64,000 nucleotides of DNA from NCBI GenBank assembly GCA_003416985.1, contig QVIN01000003.1:434001-498000 (forward strand). The letters are read 5' to 3'. Position numbers and translations under genes: made by a program. This document shows, in pieces, positions 37,401-44,969 of the stretch. Under the pieces are notes generated by a model. The model saw nothing but the letters and a program-made list of their open reading frames with translations, was not told where the DNA came from and made no database searches. This stretch comes from Duganella sp. BJB480 (GTDB lineage Bacteria; Pseudomonadota; Gammaproteobacteria; Burkholderiales; Burkholderiaceae_D). Position 1 is the stretch's first letter. Every line of letters begins with the position of its first letter.

Positions 37401-37672
37401 TGCATGTGCAGCATGTCCTGCTGGTTCAGCTGCTGGTTTTCGCTTGTCTTGCCGCTGATGGCATTGGCGAAACGCTTGAAGAAGCCCGCTTCGGATTGCT
37501 CGGCCAGCCGCCGCTGGCTGACCGTTACCAATCGCGATGCATCCAGCGCCAGCTGTTGCGTGAAGGTGGCGTTGGCCTTGTGCTTGTTCACCAGCGCGGT
37601 GACGGCGGCCTGTTCCGCACTGTCAAGCGGCGCCTCAAAAAACTGCTTTTGCTCCGATGCTGCGTCGTTCAT
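34454..37672 (-). CDS. Large protein with helical N half and Asp-box propeller-like C half (unrecognised family)
   Basis: 1072 residues, no family recognised as a whole. The first ~110 residues are helical with 'SEAGFFKRFANAISGKT', which by eye resembles RdcB-type regulators. Residues ~110-600 are mostly helical and soluble. A charged coiled-coil segment lies near 690-720 (REQRAAERERKLRQEKLEK). The last ~310 residues contain four Asp-box-like turns: SEDGVRW (~767), SADALTW (~816), CAETLAGPW (~881) and SDKGYEW (~982), the spacing of sialidase-like beta-propellers. There is no signal peptide or obvious catalytic motif. It starts 8 bp after the preceding gene's stop with a GAGG site, so it is the last gene of the WYL cassette. 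It may be a sensor or scaffold, by inference. Confidence 0.7.
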   Translation of the reverse strand: MNDAASEQKQFFEAPLDSAEQAAVTALVNKHKANATFTQQLALDASRLVTVSQRRLAEQSEAGFFKRFANAISGKTSENQQLNQQDMLHMQKMSWHYLQQLQHQNLINSQGIAVIRNNLGMMNDMLIETRGFLEQVVDSVRQLQDNANFGHWALNIEANKRSYKSIPKIVLILRVAYDFIRSHPNAMLTEREISNYVVNTLEKLDVNCDEEVRLLDFISELIDQIEVVTIERYRGVIALSVEGHAVDSEYVQKNISGVGLNALYFLSDHYEKIADLIGDDELCNSDAAREKIISKFFGKDYAGLSTTYQLRHLIYEIIGGSHIAVELYKEEHGLNAVPDEEQPAEATRPEAVALVSTLPDIHAHTILDGPHSDESKQTYLLLLALCVENAAALNGQAREFIALLAEKSGHPQLYQQILALADHPRKQMDYQQVMQALLDDEDKKYTWLLDAFYLLTLAQQPIESPKIKWVIGVLKPAQLKECLPDLQLVLGGGDTSAVLDAAIKLQARTQGWKNVVRYRELRFTPYFAETIKRLGSASWAATRLIMGMNEVYGKAMEHSVYFSFSDGGLLDSLTDKAAAAVCSQGRKSALSGLNEARKTAEACLSEHQSALSKANGMISRLNVAMFDFDRTIPYSDFQLDNSADNEDWSEHFQRCYRQVEGPLEAFNQVCDDASEQLGFFVKGDFDKSVLKLREQRAAERERKLRQEKLEKQSVTIGKDGKEHLFSIDWQQVEHPPCDPDKISHIKTDGKVWVIVATTNSDEVFYRSEDGVRWQAIQIDQPGIRIWFKKIEIVNGTWIITNGELSQGTRAEGYYYSADALTWKHCGMPKSSGNSLSPENIMHFNGQWLWRLERRQEYRYIEKGIFSDSTKSGSYRESILYCAETLAGPWQPWERTPQLGEGVVIETLCSLPGKNGLLAFCKYDWSYIRDKKKPEVPPFVMYYGAAKAWQQCSWAGGTYFPQSPLLVNLNGQLAYFGSEVLVSDKGYEWRLHDKPLHVDDYHPLRDLSLFTSRSSSSVIYVAQDIKQFKELALDDGSWNHLSANEAGILGVYYANRHEETVLRLGRYICQARL

Positions 37673-37680
37673 TGTCTACC

Positions 37681-39096
37681 TCAGAGTTTGTTGATCTTGT
37701 CTTTCAGGCGCACGCTTTGCGCCTTCATGGTCCGCACTTGCTGTGCAAAATGCCGCTCGGACAGATACAGTCCTTTTTCAAAATCGGCATAATATTCTTG
37801 CGAGAGTTGCAGATATTTCAGAGACTCATGCACGGCGATGCCGGTGCCGACCACCTGAGCGGTGGTGGACAGCGTGAGCCTGAAATTGTTCTCGACGTGG
37901 TTGTCGAGCGCGATGCTCATCGCCAGCGACGTGATCAGGCCGCCCACCAGGCTACCGATGAGCGCACCCGGCGGCCCGCCCAGCGCGCCGATCGACGCGC
38001 CCACCGAAGCGCCGGCGACGGCGGCGCCGGTCTGGAAAATATTCTTTCCGGTGCGCGTCTCCAGTTCCTCTCGCGTCATCTTGCCCGCGGCGAACAACAC
38101 GATGCATTGCACGGCATCGACCGCGCAGACCGCCGCGCCGGCGATCGTGCCGGTGGCGAGACTGCTCTGGAAGGCCGAGCCGGCAAACAGCGCCGGCAGG
38201 CCACGTGCCGCCATGCTGACGCTGGCGGTCGCAACGCCCGCTTTCAACGCACTGTCGCCTGCCGCGATCACGGTTTCCGTCAGGATGCGCTGTACCGCCT
38301 GCTCGGCCGTCATGTCGCCTGCCCTGACTTGCTGGATGTACTGGAACGAGTTGATGCAGCCCGCCGTGACCGCGGTGATCACCGCCGCCGCGCCTGCCGC
38401 GCGCATGCTCTGTTGAACGGTGGCCTTGTTCAGATAGCCGGTCTGCATTTTGTCGTGCAACTCCTGGCCCGCCTGCGTGCCGGCGCCAAGCTGTTCCGAA
38501 TCAGGTTTGCTCAGCCGGGTCGACTGCACGCCTTCGGCCTCGAGCTGTCCGGCCGTGTTGTCACGCACTTTTTCAGCGGCACGCGATACTTCCGGACGCG
38601 TCTCCTGATTCTTCAACACGGTTCTTTGTGCGGACGTCCTGATGCCGTCGATCTGATCCGATGGTCCCAAAAACAGATCGCTGTTCTCGTACTGATGAAT
38701 ACCGTCCTTGGTGGAGCGAAAAGCCTTTTGCGTGGCGTCCGCATCCTTAAAGTATTTCAACTGCGCGCCCAGCACCTGCTCGCCATCCTTGATGACGACG
38801 ATGTCGTGCAGGCGGTCGTTCGGCGCCAGCGGCGTCTTGGCAAAACGGTCGGTGAACGCGCGCACATCCCTGTCCTTCAGGATGGCGTCCAGATTGAACG
38901 ATTCGGCATGGAAGGTCTCAGCGGCAAAACCACCCTTGATGGGATTGTTTTGCGCCGTCGCGGCAATCCGGCCCATGATGGTGTTGGCCTGGTTGATTTC
39001 ACCGAGCATGTGGCCTATCTTTTCCGCCGCCTGCGCGGGCCAGATCGGGCACGCACTGACGGACTGGGTGATGACTTTTTTGCGTTCATTATTCAT
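37681..39096 (-). CDS. Protein with nuclease-like domain and glycine-zipper membrane region (unrecognised family)
   Basis: 471 residues from the ATG at 39096, preceded by AGGAG; a longer start 10 codons upstream is less likely. The N-terminal part has 'KGGFAAETFHAESFN' then 'DRLHDIVVIKDGEQVLGAQL' continuing to Lys114. The arrangement D98...G-x-Q112-x-K114 resembles PD-(D/E)XK nucleases with Q in place of E. Residues ~230-340 are hydrophobic and Ala-rich, and ~355-395 form a glycine zipper (GAAVAGASVGASIGALGG, GALIGSLVGGLI), so the C half probably inserts in or acts at a membrane. No signal peptide is seen. It lies 45 bp after the WYL regulator and 8 bp before the 1072-residue protein. The role is unknown; an effector is plausible. 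Confidence 0.7.
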   Translation of the reverse strand: MNNERKKVITQSVSACPIWPAQAAEKIGHMLGEINQANTIMGRIAATAQNNPIKGGFAAETFHAESFNLDAILKDRDVRAFTDRFAKTPLAPNDRLHDIVVIKDGEQVLGAQLKYFKDADATQKAFRSTKDGIHQYENSDLFLGPSDQIDGIRTSAQRTVLKNQETRPEVSRAAEKVRDNTAGQLEAEGVQSTRLSKPDSEQLGAGTQAGQELHDKMQTGYLNKATVQQSMRAAGAAAVITAVTAGCINSFQYIQQVRAGDMTAEQAVQRILTETVIAAGDSALKAGVATASVSMAARGLPALFAGSAFQSSLATGTIAGAAVCAVDAVQCIVLFAAGKMTREELETRTGKNIFQTGAAVAGASVGASIGALGGPPGALIGSLVGGLITSLAMSIALDNHVENNFRLTLSTTAQVVGTGIAVHESLKYLQLSQEYYADFEKGLYLSERHFAQQVRTMKAQSVRLKDKINKL

Positions 39097-39141
39097 GCGG
39101 ACTCCTGACGGGCATGTAAAAAACATAGTTAAGAAAGCTGG

Positions 39142-40044
39142 TCAGCCTTCCCACATCTGAAGCGCCTGCCGCAGGCTTTGCAGCAGCACCTCGTGCCATT
39201 CCAGCGGCCTGATGATGCGCACATGCGGCAGCCAGTGCCTGACCACGGGCAGCAATTGGTTGATGTGGTTGATCTGCGCCGTGACCAGCAGCGAGCCGTC
39301 GCTGTCCATACGTTGCTGCTGATGCGGCAGCAACTGCTGACGGCTGAAGTAATGGGCCACTTCGGGTGCGACGCGCAGCAATACATCGGTGCTCTCGGTG
39401 GTGAACCACACGTCGTTCTTGGCGTCGATATAGTCGACATGGGCGGGGTTGCGATGGAAGCGGCTGGCCACATCCACTTCCATTCCTTCGATCAAGCCGA
39501 TACTGAAGCTCTTCAACCGCTCGCCCTCTTCGGCAGCCAGATACCAGATGCCGTCTTTATGGATCAGCCTGTACGGCTGGGCAACGCGCGACCGGCCCTT
39601 ATAGCTGAATCGGCACAGGTGGCAATGTTCAATCGCCGCTTGCAGCGCCGTGAAGAGGCCGCCCTTCAGATCTTCCTGGGGCACCGCCTGGATCAGCGTC
39701 GCACGGCGAGATTCGGGAGTATCCAGTTGCTCCAGCAGATAGCGCAGGCTGCTGTCCGGGAAAAGATGTTCGGTACCGGATAAGCGGGCATAGCCATGCA
39801 GGTGCCGGGCCGGAATCGTACTGCGCGCAGCGTGGGTCAGTTGCCAGTGCCCTTCGGGATTGCGCTCGGCGATGCCCAGCAGGCGCTCGCCCAGATCGCG
39901 TTCAATGGTGCGCACATCCACGCCATGTTCATCGGCCAGCTGGTGCTTGTCGATACGGTCGCCCTGGTGCAAACGGGCGAGGATGCGGGACAGGCGCTGA
40001 GCCAGCTTCTCTCCCCTGCTGTGATTGGCGTTAATGGATGACAT
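39142..40044 (-). CDS. WYL-domain transcriptional regulator
   Basis: 300 residues. An N-terminal winged helix (about 12-65: 'AQRLSRILARLHQGDRIDKH', 'HGVDVRTIERDLGERL') is followed by a WYL domain ('CRFSYKGRSRVAQPYRLIHK' then 'DGIWYLAAEEGERLKSFSIG') and a WCX-type C-terminal part ('VLLRVAPEVAHYF'). WYL proteins bind nucleic-acid or nucleotide ligands and often control phage-defence genes (BrxR and CapW are examples). It is first in a same-strand run of three genes with short gaps (45 and 8 bp), so it probably regulates that operon and itself. An imperfect palindrome lies in its upstream region. Confidence 0.9.
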   Translation of the reverse strand: MSSINANHSRGEKLAQRLSRILARLHQGDRIDKHQLADEHGVDVRTIERDLGERLLGIAERNPEGHWQLTHAARSTIPARHLHGYARLSGTEHLFPDSSLRYLLEQLDTPESRRATLIQAVPQEDLKGGLFTALQAAIEHCHLCRFSYKGRSRVAQPYRLIHKDGIWYLAAEEGERLKSFSIGLIEGMEVDVASRFHRNPAHVDYIDAKNDVWFTTESTDVLLRVAPEVAHYFSRQQLLPHQQQRMDSDGSLLVTAQINHINQLLPVVRHWLPHVRIIRPLEWHEVLLQSLRQALQMWEG

Positions 40045-40058
40045 GGAATCAATATAAC

Positions 40059-40089
40059 GGCCGCCTGCGACAGCTTGTGTCGGACGGCC
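40059..40089. promoter_or_regulatory. Imperfect palindrome upstream of the WYL gene, candidate operator
   Basis: The arms contain CGACA / TGTCG (40068-40072 and 40078-40082) nested in GGCCG / CGGCC, around a GCTTG centre. It starts about 15 bp before the WYL start codon, within the 5' leader or promoter. Autoregulation by the WYL protein is inferred from position. Confidence 0.4.
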
Positions 40090-40174
40090 ACAATTGCCCT
40101 CACTATTTTTTTATTGACTGTTGGCAAGTGTATCAAATGACAAGTGCAGTTGTGCTTCTTTTTTTAAATTGGCA

Positions 40175-40204
40175 ATAAAAAAGCCAGCCTGTTGAGGCTG
40201 GCTT
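40175..40204 (-). terminator. Rho-independent terminator of the metallophosphoesterase gene
   Basis: A perfect 10-bp stem AAGCCAGCCT / AGGCTGGCTT with loop of four bases, followed on the minus strand by a T run. It lies 28 bp beyond the stop of the gene at 40232. Confidence 0.85.
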
Positions 40205-40231
40205 CTTACTGTGCGGAGTCTGGCGACGCGC

Positions 40232-42265
40232 CTAGCTGCGGCGCGCCGTCAGCCACTGGCTCGGCGGCAGCGCGGCGCCGGCCACGCGCACTTCGCCGAT
40301 GTTGCCGAAGAAGCCGTCCGCCCGCGCGCCATCCCACGAGCCGCCGCCCACCACCCACGGCGACGACGCCGACGAGCTCGCCAGCCCCACCACATGGCTG
40401 CTGTTGCGCAGCACCGGCGCGCCCTCCACGTACATGACGGTGTCGTGCGTGACCGGATCGTTGACGATGGCGATGTGCACCCAGTTGCCGGCGATGATCT
40501 CGCCCGACCAGCTGGCCATGGCGTCGCGCTGGCCGCCGACGTCCGGCACCACTTCCCACTGCACCTCGCGCAGGCTGGAGATGGCGAACAGCAGCGGCGG
40601 CGATTCCGGGTCGCCGCCGTCGAAGCCGGCCAGCCCGCCGCGCTTGCCGTCGCGCGTCATGATGTTCATCCACGCGTGTTTGGCCTTGTCCCACGCCGGG
40701 TTGATCTTGACGAAGGCCTCGATCGTGTAGCCGGTCGTGGCGAAGGTCTGCGCGTTGATCGCGGCCGTGGCGTCGGTGAGGAAGTAGCTCAGGCGCGGCG
40801 CGTTCTTGTCGGTGTTGAGGAAGCTGACCGAACCCGGCGCCGACGACAGGCGGTGATGGTCGCTGCTCCAGACGATGTCGCCAACCGCCGCGCCGACGAT
40901 GCCGCCCTGGTTGAGCTGGTCGCGCACCAGCGGATTGGCGCCGGTGACGTCAGCGATCCGCGTACCGGGCGCGACCGGCGCGCCGTCGCTGCCGCCGTAG
41001 AAGCGCCAGTGCGCCACGGTGGACGCCACTTTCGGATAATCGTCCGCGTCCTTCGGCGCCACCGGCGCGACGGTGGCCGGCTCGGTGTAGCCCTTCAAGA
41101 CCAAGGCCCTGGCCTGCTCGACCAGCGACGACGCGACCGTCGCCTTGCCGGCGCCGAAGCCGCTGTTGAAGCGGGCGAAGCGCTTGGCGAAGTTCATGTC
41201 GATGGTGAAGCTGTGGTTGCCCTCGGTGAGCACCGCGCGGTCGAACGCGTTCAGCGTATCGGCCGGCTTCATCGGCACCCACGGCGAGAACGACAGCACC
41301 TTGATCTGGTTGTTGGTCAGGTCGAATTCATACAGGCGCATCAGGCCGTTGCCGCCCTGGTAGGCCATCTGGTAGTCGACCACCATCTCCTCGACCGCGT
41401 TGCCGAAGTCGTTGGTCTTGGTCAGGCGCGCGCCGCCGTGGTGGTGGCCGTTGAGCGTCATGAAGATCTGGTCGTTGTCGCGTATCAGTTTTTCCCACAG
41501 CATCTTGCCGTAGCCGGTTTCCAGCGGGCTGACCGCATCCGGCGCGATGTTGAGCAGCTGGTGGTTGACCAGGATGGCCGGCAAGGTCGGATGGTCGGCC
41601 AGCACCTTGCGCGCCCAGGCGATGCCGGCGTCCGAGATGCGCCACGACAGCGACAGCACCAGGAACTGCTGGTCCTGCGCCGTGAAGATGTGGTACTCGT
41701 GGAAGCCGGTGCTGTCGCGCGCGCCGAAGGTGGCCTGGCGCTGCGCCCGCCGCGCGCCGAACCATTGCAGGTAGGGCTCGTTGGCCAGCACGCGCTGGGT
41801 GTCGGTGCCCTTGGCCGGGTCGCTGTCGAAATCGATATCGTTGAGCACGTCGTGGTTGCCGGCCAGGATGGAGTACGGCACCTTGGCCGCCTCCAGCACC
41901 TGCATGGCGCCGTCGGCCACCTTCCACTGCTCCGGCTTGCCGACCTGGTCGACCACGTCGCCCAGGTGGATCAGGAACGGGATGTTGAGGGCCTGCGCGT
42001 TGCGCGCCACCCAGCTGGTCTGCGCCGCGTAGGGTTCGGTGCCGTAGTGGCGTTCGTACTGGCTGCTTTCCGACGAGGTCGCATAGCGCGAATAGAACTG
42101 CGTGTCCGGCAGCACCGCCAGTGCGAAGCTGGAGATCCGGGTGTCCGGCGCGGCCGCGCTGTCGCCGCCGCAGCCGGCCAGCAGCCCGCCGGCGGACAGG
42201 CCCGACGCCAGTCCCAGTTTGAGCAGCGACCGCCGTTGTGCATCCTGTGCTTCCATCTTTTCCAT
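40232..42265 (-). CDS. Tat-exported metallophosphoesterase with LamG-like C-terminal domain
   Basis: 677 residues from the ATG at 42265; the frame is open far upstream, but the Tat signal ('QRRSLLKLGLASGLSAGG', then a lipobox-like 'LLAGC') fixes the start here or at 42256. The calcineurin-like phosphoesterase core has 'LPDTQFYS', 'LIHLGDVVDQVG', 'LAGNHDVLND', 'AILVNHQLLN' and 'LNGHHHGGARL', the metal-binding Asp/Asn/His set. The C-terminal ~200 residues ('TGYTIEAFVKINPAW', 'GNWVHIAIVNDP', 'YVEGAPVL') look like a concanavalin/LamG jelly roll that may bind sugar. It is probably a periplasmic or surface phosphodiesterase; substrate unknown. Confidence 0.85.
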   Translation of the reverse strand: MEKMEAQDAQRRSLLKLGLASGLSAGGLLAGCGGDSAAAPDTRISSFALAVLPDTQFYSRYATSSESSQYERHYGTEPYAAQTSWVARNAQALNIPFLIHLGDVVDQVGKPEQWKVADGAMQVLEAAKVPYSILAGNHDVLNDIDFDSDPAKGTDTQRVLANEPYLQWFGARRAQRQATFGARDSTGFHEYHIFTAQDQQFLVLSLSWRISDAGIAWARKVLADHPTLPAILVNHQLLNIAPDAVSPLETGYGKMLWEKLIRDNDQIFMTLNGHHHGGARLTKTNDFGNAVEEMVVDYQMAYQGGNGLMRLYEFDLTNNQIKVLSFSPWVPMKPADTLNAFDRAVLTEGNHSFTIDMNFAKRFARFNSGFGAGKATVASSLVEQARALVLKGYTEPATVAPVAPKDADDYPKVASTVAHWRFYGGSDGAPVAPGTRIADVTGANPLVRDQLNQGGIVGAAVGDIVWSSDHHRLSSAPGSVSFLNTDKNAPRLSYFLTDATAAINAQTFATTGYTIEAFVKINPAWDKAKHAWMNIMTRDGKRGGLAGFDGGDPESPPLLFAISSLREVQWEVVPDVGGQRDAMASWSGEIIAGNWVHIAIVNDPVTHDTVMYVEGAPVLRNSSHVVGLASSSASSPWVVGGGSWDGARADGFFGNIGEVRVAGAALPPSQWLTARRS

Positions 42266-42397
42266 GTCACGCCCCCAGCAATGTGAAAGCGCCCATGCTA
42301 AAGGCCCAGCATGACTTGCAGATGACAAGGCGTACGGTGCGCCGCCTGTTGTCGATTGCGTATAATTCCCAGTCATCACAACCAACCCGGTGGCGTC

Positions 42398-43594
42398 ATG
42401 CTCGACCTCCGCACCATCAACTCCATCACCGGCATGATGGCTTTGCTCATGGCCTTCGTGCTGCTCGGAATGCGCCACTACTATCCGCGCCGCATCCAGG
42501 GGACGTTGTTGTGGGGGCTGTCTCCCATCGTCGGCGGCCTCTCCTCGCTCGCGTACGGCCTGGACGGCTTGCTGCCGACCGCGCTGGCGGCCATGCTCGG
42601 CAACTCGCTGGCGTTCGCCAGCGCCGCGCTGAATCTGTTCGGCACCGCCGCGTTCTATGAGCACCGCCTGAACGGCCGCCGCTGGCTGGCGTTCACCGTC
42701 GCCGTGCTGGCCGTCATGGCCTGCTTCATGCTGGCCTGGCCGGACTACCGGGTGCGCGTGATGGTGTTCGCGCTGGCGATGACGGTCTACACCGGCGTCC
42801 ACGCCTCGATGCACTGGCGGTACGGCCTGAGCTTTGCCGGCCGCCTGCTCGCCGCGCTGCTGCTGGTGCGCTGCGCCATCCTGCTGCTGCGCGCCGGCAG
42901 CGCGCCCTTCATCGACGCCGCCGACGCCAGCCGCTACGGCGCGACCTGGATACAGCTGCTCTACCTCAGCTCGTTCAGCGTGGGCGGCATGGTCACCTGC
43001 CTGGGCCTGGTGCTGCTGGCGAGCGAACGGGTGCGGACGGAATTCGAACGCCTGGCCAATGTCGACCTGCTCACCGGCGCCGCGTCGCGGCGCGCCATCA
43101 TGCAGGCGTTCGAGGGCGAAGTGGCGCGTTGGCGGCGCACCGGCCGCGTGTTCTCCGTGCTCCTGCTCGACATAGACCACTTCAAGCGCATCAACGATCG
43201 CCATGGCCACGTGGTCGGCGACCAGGTGCTGGCGCAATTCGCGGCCACCGTCAAATCGGCGCTGCGTTCCATCGATACGCTGGGACGCTACGGCGGCGAG
43301 GAATTCATCGTGCTGTTGCCCGACAACGACCTGCAGGGTGCGGCCGTGGTCGCCGAGCGGGTGCGCCTGGCCGTCGAGCAGGAAGTGGGCGCGGCCGGCT
43401 TGCCGGCCTGCACCACCAGCATCGGCTGCGCCTGCATCAGCCGGGGCGAGCCGGCTGTGACGGCGTTGCTGGCGCAAGCCGACGCCGCTTTGTACACGGC
43501 CAAGCACGAGGGCCGCAACGCCGTGCGCCTGGCCCGGCCGCAGCCGGATCAGGCATCCGGGCAGGACCGCCCCGCGCTGGAGAATATGGGCTGA
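42398..43594 (+). CDS. Membrane diguanylate cyclase (GGDEF)
   Basis: 398 residues from the ATG at 42398. The N-terminal ~210 residues hold about six to seven transmembrane segments with no named sensor domain. The C-terminal GGDEF domain has 'LTGAASRRAIMQAF', 'LLDIDHFKRINDRHGHVVGD' and an intact active site 'RYGGEEF'. An RxxD inhibitory site (RSID) lies five residues before GGEEF, so product feedback is expected. It makes cyclic-di-GMP at the inner membrane. The input signal is unknown. Confidence 0.93.
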   Translation: MLDLRTINSITGMMALLMAFVLLGMRHYYPRRIQGTLLWGLSPIVGGLSSLAYGLDGLLPTALAAMLGNSLAFASAALNLFGTAAFYEHRLNGRRWLAFTVAVLAVMACFMLAWPDYRVRVMVFALAMTVYTGVHASMHWRYGLSFAGRLLAALLLVRCAILLLRAGSAPFIDAADASRYGATWIQLLYLSSFSVGGMVTCLGLVLLASERVRTEFERLANVDLLTGAASRRAIMQAFEGEVARWRRTGRVFSVLLLDIDHFKRINDRHGHVVGDQVLAQFAATVKSALRSIDTLGRYGGEEFIVLLPDNDLQGAAVVAERVRLAVEQEVGAAGLPACTTSIGCACISRGEPAVTALLAQADAALYTAKHEGRNAVRLARPQPDQASGQDRPALENMG

Positions 43595-43605
43595 GCTGCG
43601 CCGGC

Positions 43606-44097
43606 TCAGCGGGTCGGCGCGACCGTGATCACGGTACGGCTCAGGTCGATGCCGCGGATCTGCACCGAGCCGAAATTGCTGTTGTCGTTGACGCCGGCGC
43701 GGATGTTCTGCAGGTCGAGTTCGCCGATCGACGCCGGCAGCGCCAGGTTGACGGAGCCGTCCGCGTTCAGGCGCGGCGCGCTGCCGTTCGGCCCGTACAC
43801 GACGTCGCGCGCCGTCACGTCGGCGTTCAACACGCCCAGCAGCGGGAACAGCACCGAGCCCATCTCGGCGCCCCTGGCGTCGGCGCCGGGCACGCCGCCG
43901 AACAGGCCGTGCAGGGGAAACAGGCCGCGATGCAGCGAGCGCGCCGGCAGGCGCGGCACCGGCGCCGGGATCGGCGTCGATACGCCGCGCAGCTCGGCAT
44001 CGTTCAGGGCGCGCAGCCTGGCCGCGGCCTCGTCGCCGTGCGCGCTGGACAGCGCGCCGAGCAGCGCGATGCTGGTGAAAATCCGGGTGAGCTTCAT
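43606..44097 (-). CDS. Small secreted protein of unknown function
   Basis: 163 residues from the ATG at 44097. A Sec signal peptide is evident ('MKLTRIFTSIALLGALSSA'). The mature part begins 'ARLRALNDAELRGVST', includes a Pro-rich patch (TPIPAPVPRLPARS) and ends with 'FGSVQIRGIDLSRTVITVAP'. I do not recognise the family. It converges with the diguanylate cyclase gene 11 bp away. Confidence 0.6.
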   Translation of the reverse strand: MKLTRIFTSIALLGALSSAHGDEAAARLRALNDAELRGVSTPIPAPVPRLPARSLHRGLFPLHGLFGGVPGADARGAEMGSVLFPLLGVLNADVTARDVVYGPNGSAPRLNADGSVNLALPASIGELDLQNIRAGVNDNSNFGSVQIRGIDLSRTVITVAPTR

Positions 44098-44299
44098 CGG
44101 GTCTCTGTGATTGAGTGCGGCCATGACGCAATGCTAGCATCGCCCGCGCGGCGGTGGGCCACTCAATGCTGACCCTGGCGGCCAATCTGCGCCGCCCCCG
44201 CTGTCTTGCCAGCGCCACAGCGCGCACGATTTCGCGCATGCCGCCAGCCAATGTGATGGCATAATCATAATATTAACCACACACCATTTCGGAGGCGGC

Positions 44300-44953
44300 A
44301 TGGCGACTCGGCACATACTGGCGGCATTGGGACTGACTTTGGCGGCGCGGCTCGCGCTGGCGGACGAACACGCACCGGTGGCGGCGCCGGCGCCCGCCGT
44401 CGGCGATTCCTGGACCTACCAGTACACCGACGTCTGGAAGGGCGCGAAGGGCAACCTCAACCGCCTGGAGGTGACCGGCGTCGACGCCGCCGGCGTGCAC
44501 GTGGACATCAAGCGCGCCGCCAGCGGCGCGCTGGTCGGCAAACAGCTGTTCAACGCCGAGATGAATCCGGTCGACCGCGGCGCCATGCACTTCGCGCCGG
44601 CGTTCACGCGCTACGCCTTCCCGCTCACGCCCGGCAAGGAGTGGACCACCGACGCCACCGGCGACAATCCCAAGTCCGGCAAGCATTGGCGCTACCGCAT
44701 CAAGGGCAAGGTGCTGAACTGGGAAAAGATCAAGGTGGCGGCCGGCGAGTTCGACGCGCTCAAGCTGGAGGTGGAGGCGCTGTACCACGGCGAGGAACCG
44801 AACAGCCCCGGCGGCAGCGGCCAGCTGACCGAGACCGTGTGGTTCGCGCCCGAGGTGAACAACTTCGTCAAGCTCGACTATCGCGACACCGACTGGAACG
44901 GCCGCATCTTCAACCGCGACAGCTGGGAACTGACCACCTTCGTGCGCAAATAG
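44300..44953 (+). CDS. Secreted protein, DUF3108-like fold suspected
   Basis: 217 residues starting at the ATG at 44300 with GGAGG upstream. A signal peptide ('HILAALGLTLAARLALA') precedes a beta-rich domain: 'AVGDSWTYQYTDVWKG', 'PLTPGKEWTTDATGD', 'KIKVAAGEFDALKLEVEALY' and 'TETVWFAPEVNNFVKLDY'. This pattern of long strands with an 'AG.FDA.K+' turn and 'VWFAP' resembles DUF3108/TapB-like periplasmic proteins. Function is unknown. The hydrolase gene follows 16 bp later, so cotranscription is likely. Confidence 0.6.
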   Translation: MATRHILAALGLTLAARLALADEHAPVAAPAPAVGDSWTYQYTDVWKGAKGNLNRLEVTGVDAAGVHVDIKRAASGALVGKQLFNAEMNPVDRGAMHFAPAFTRYAFPLTPGKEWTTDATGDNPKSGKHWRYRIKGKVLNWEKIKVAAGEFDALKLEVEALYHGEEPNSPGGSGQLTETVWFAPEVNNFVKLDYRDTDWNGRIFNRDSWELTTFVRK

Positions 44954-44969
44954 ACGCGAATGAGCCGCC

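Noticed and set aside
40232..44251. A single 1339-codon minus-strand frame covering the metallophosphoesterase and the genes upstream
   Set aside because: The Tat signal fixes the real start near 42265. The upstream 660 codons are antisense to the diguanylate cyclase and secreted protein genes and have low-complexity His/Arg/Gly composition.
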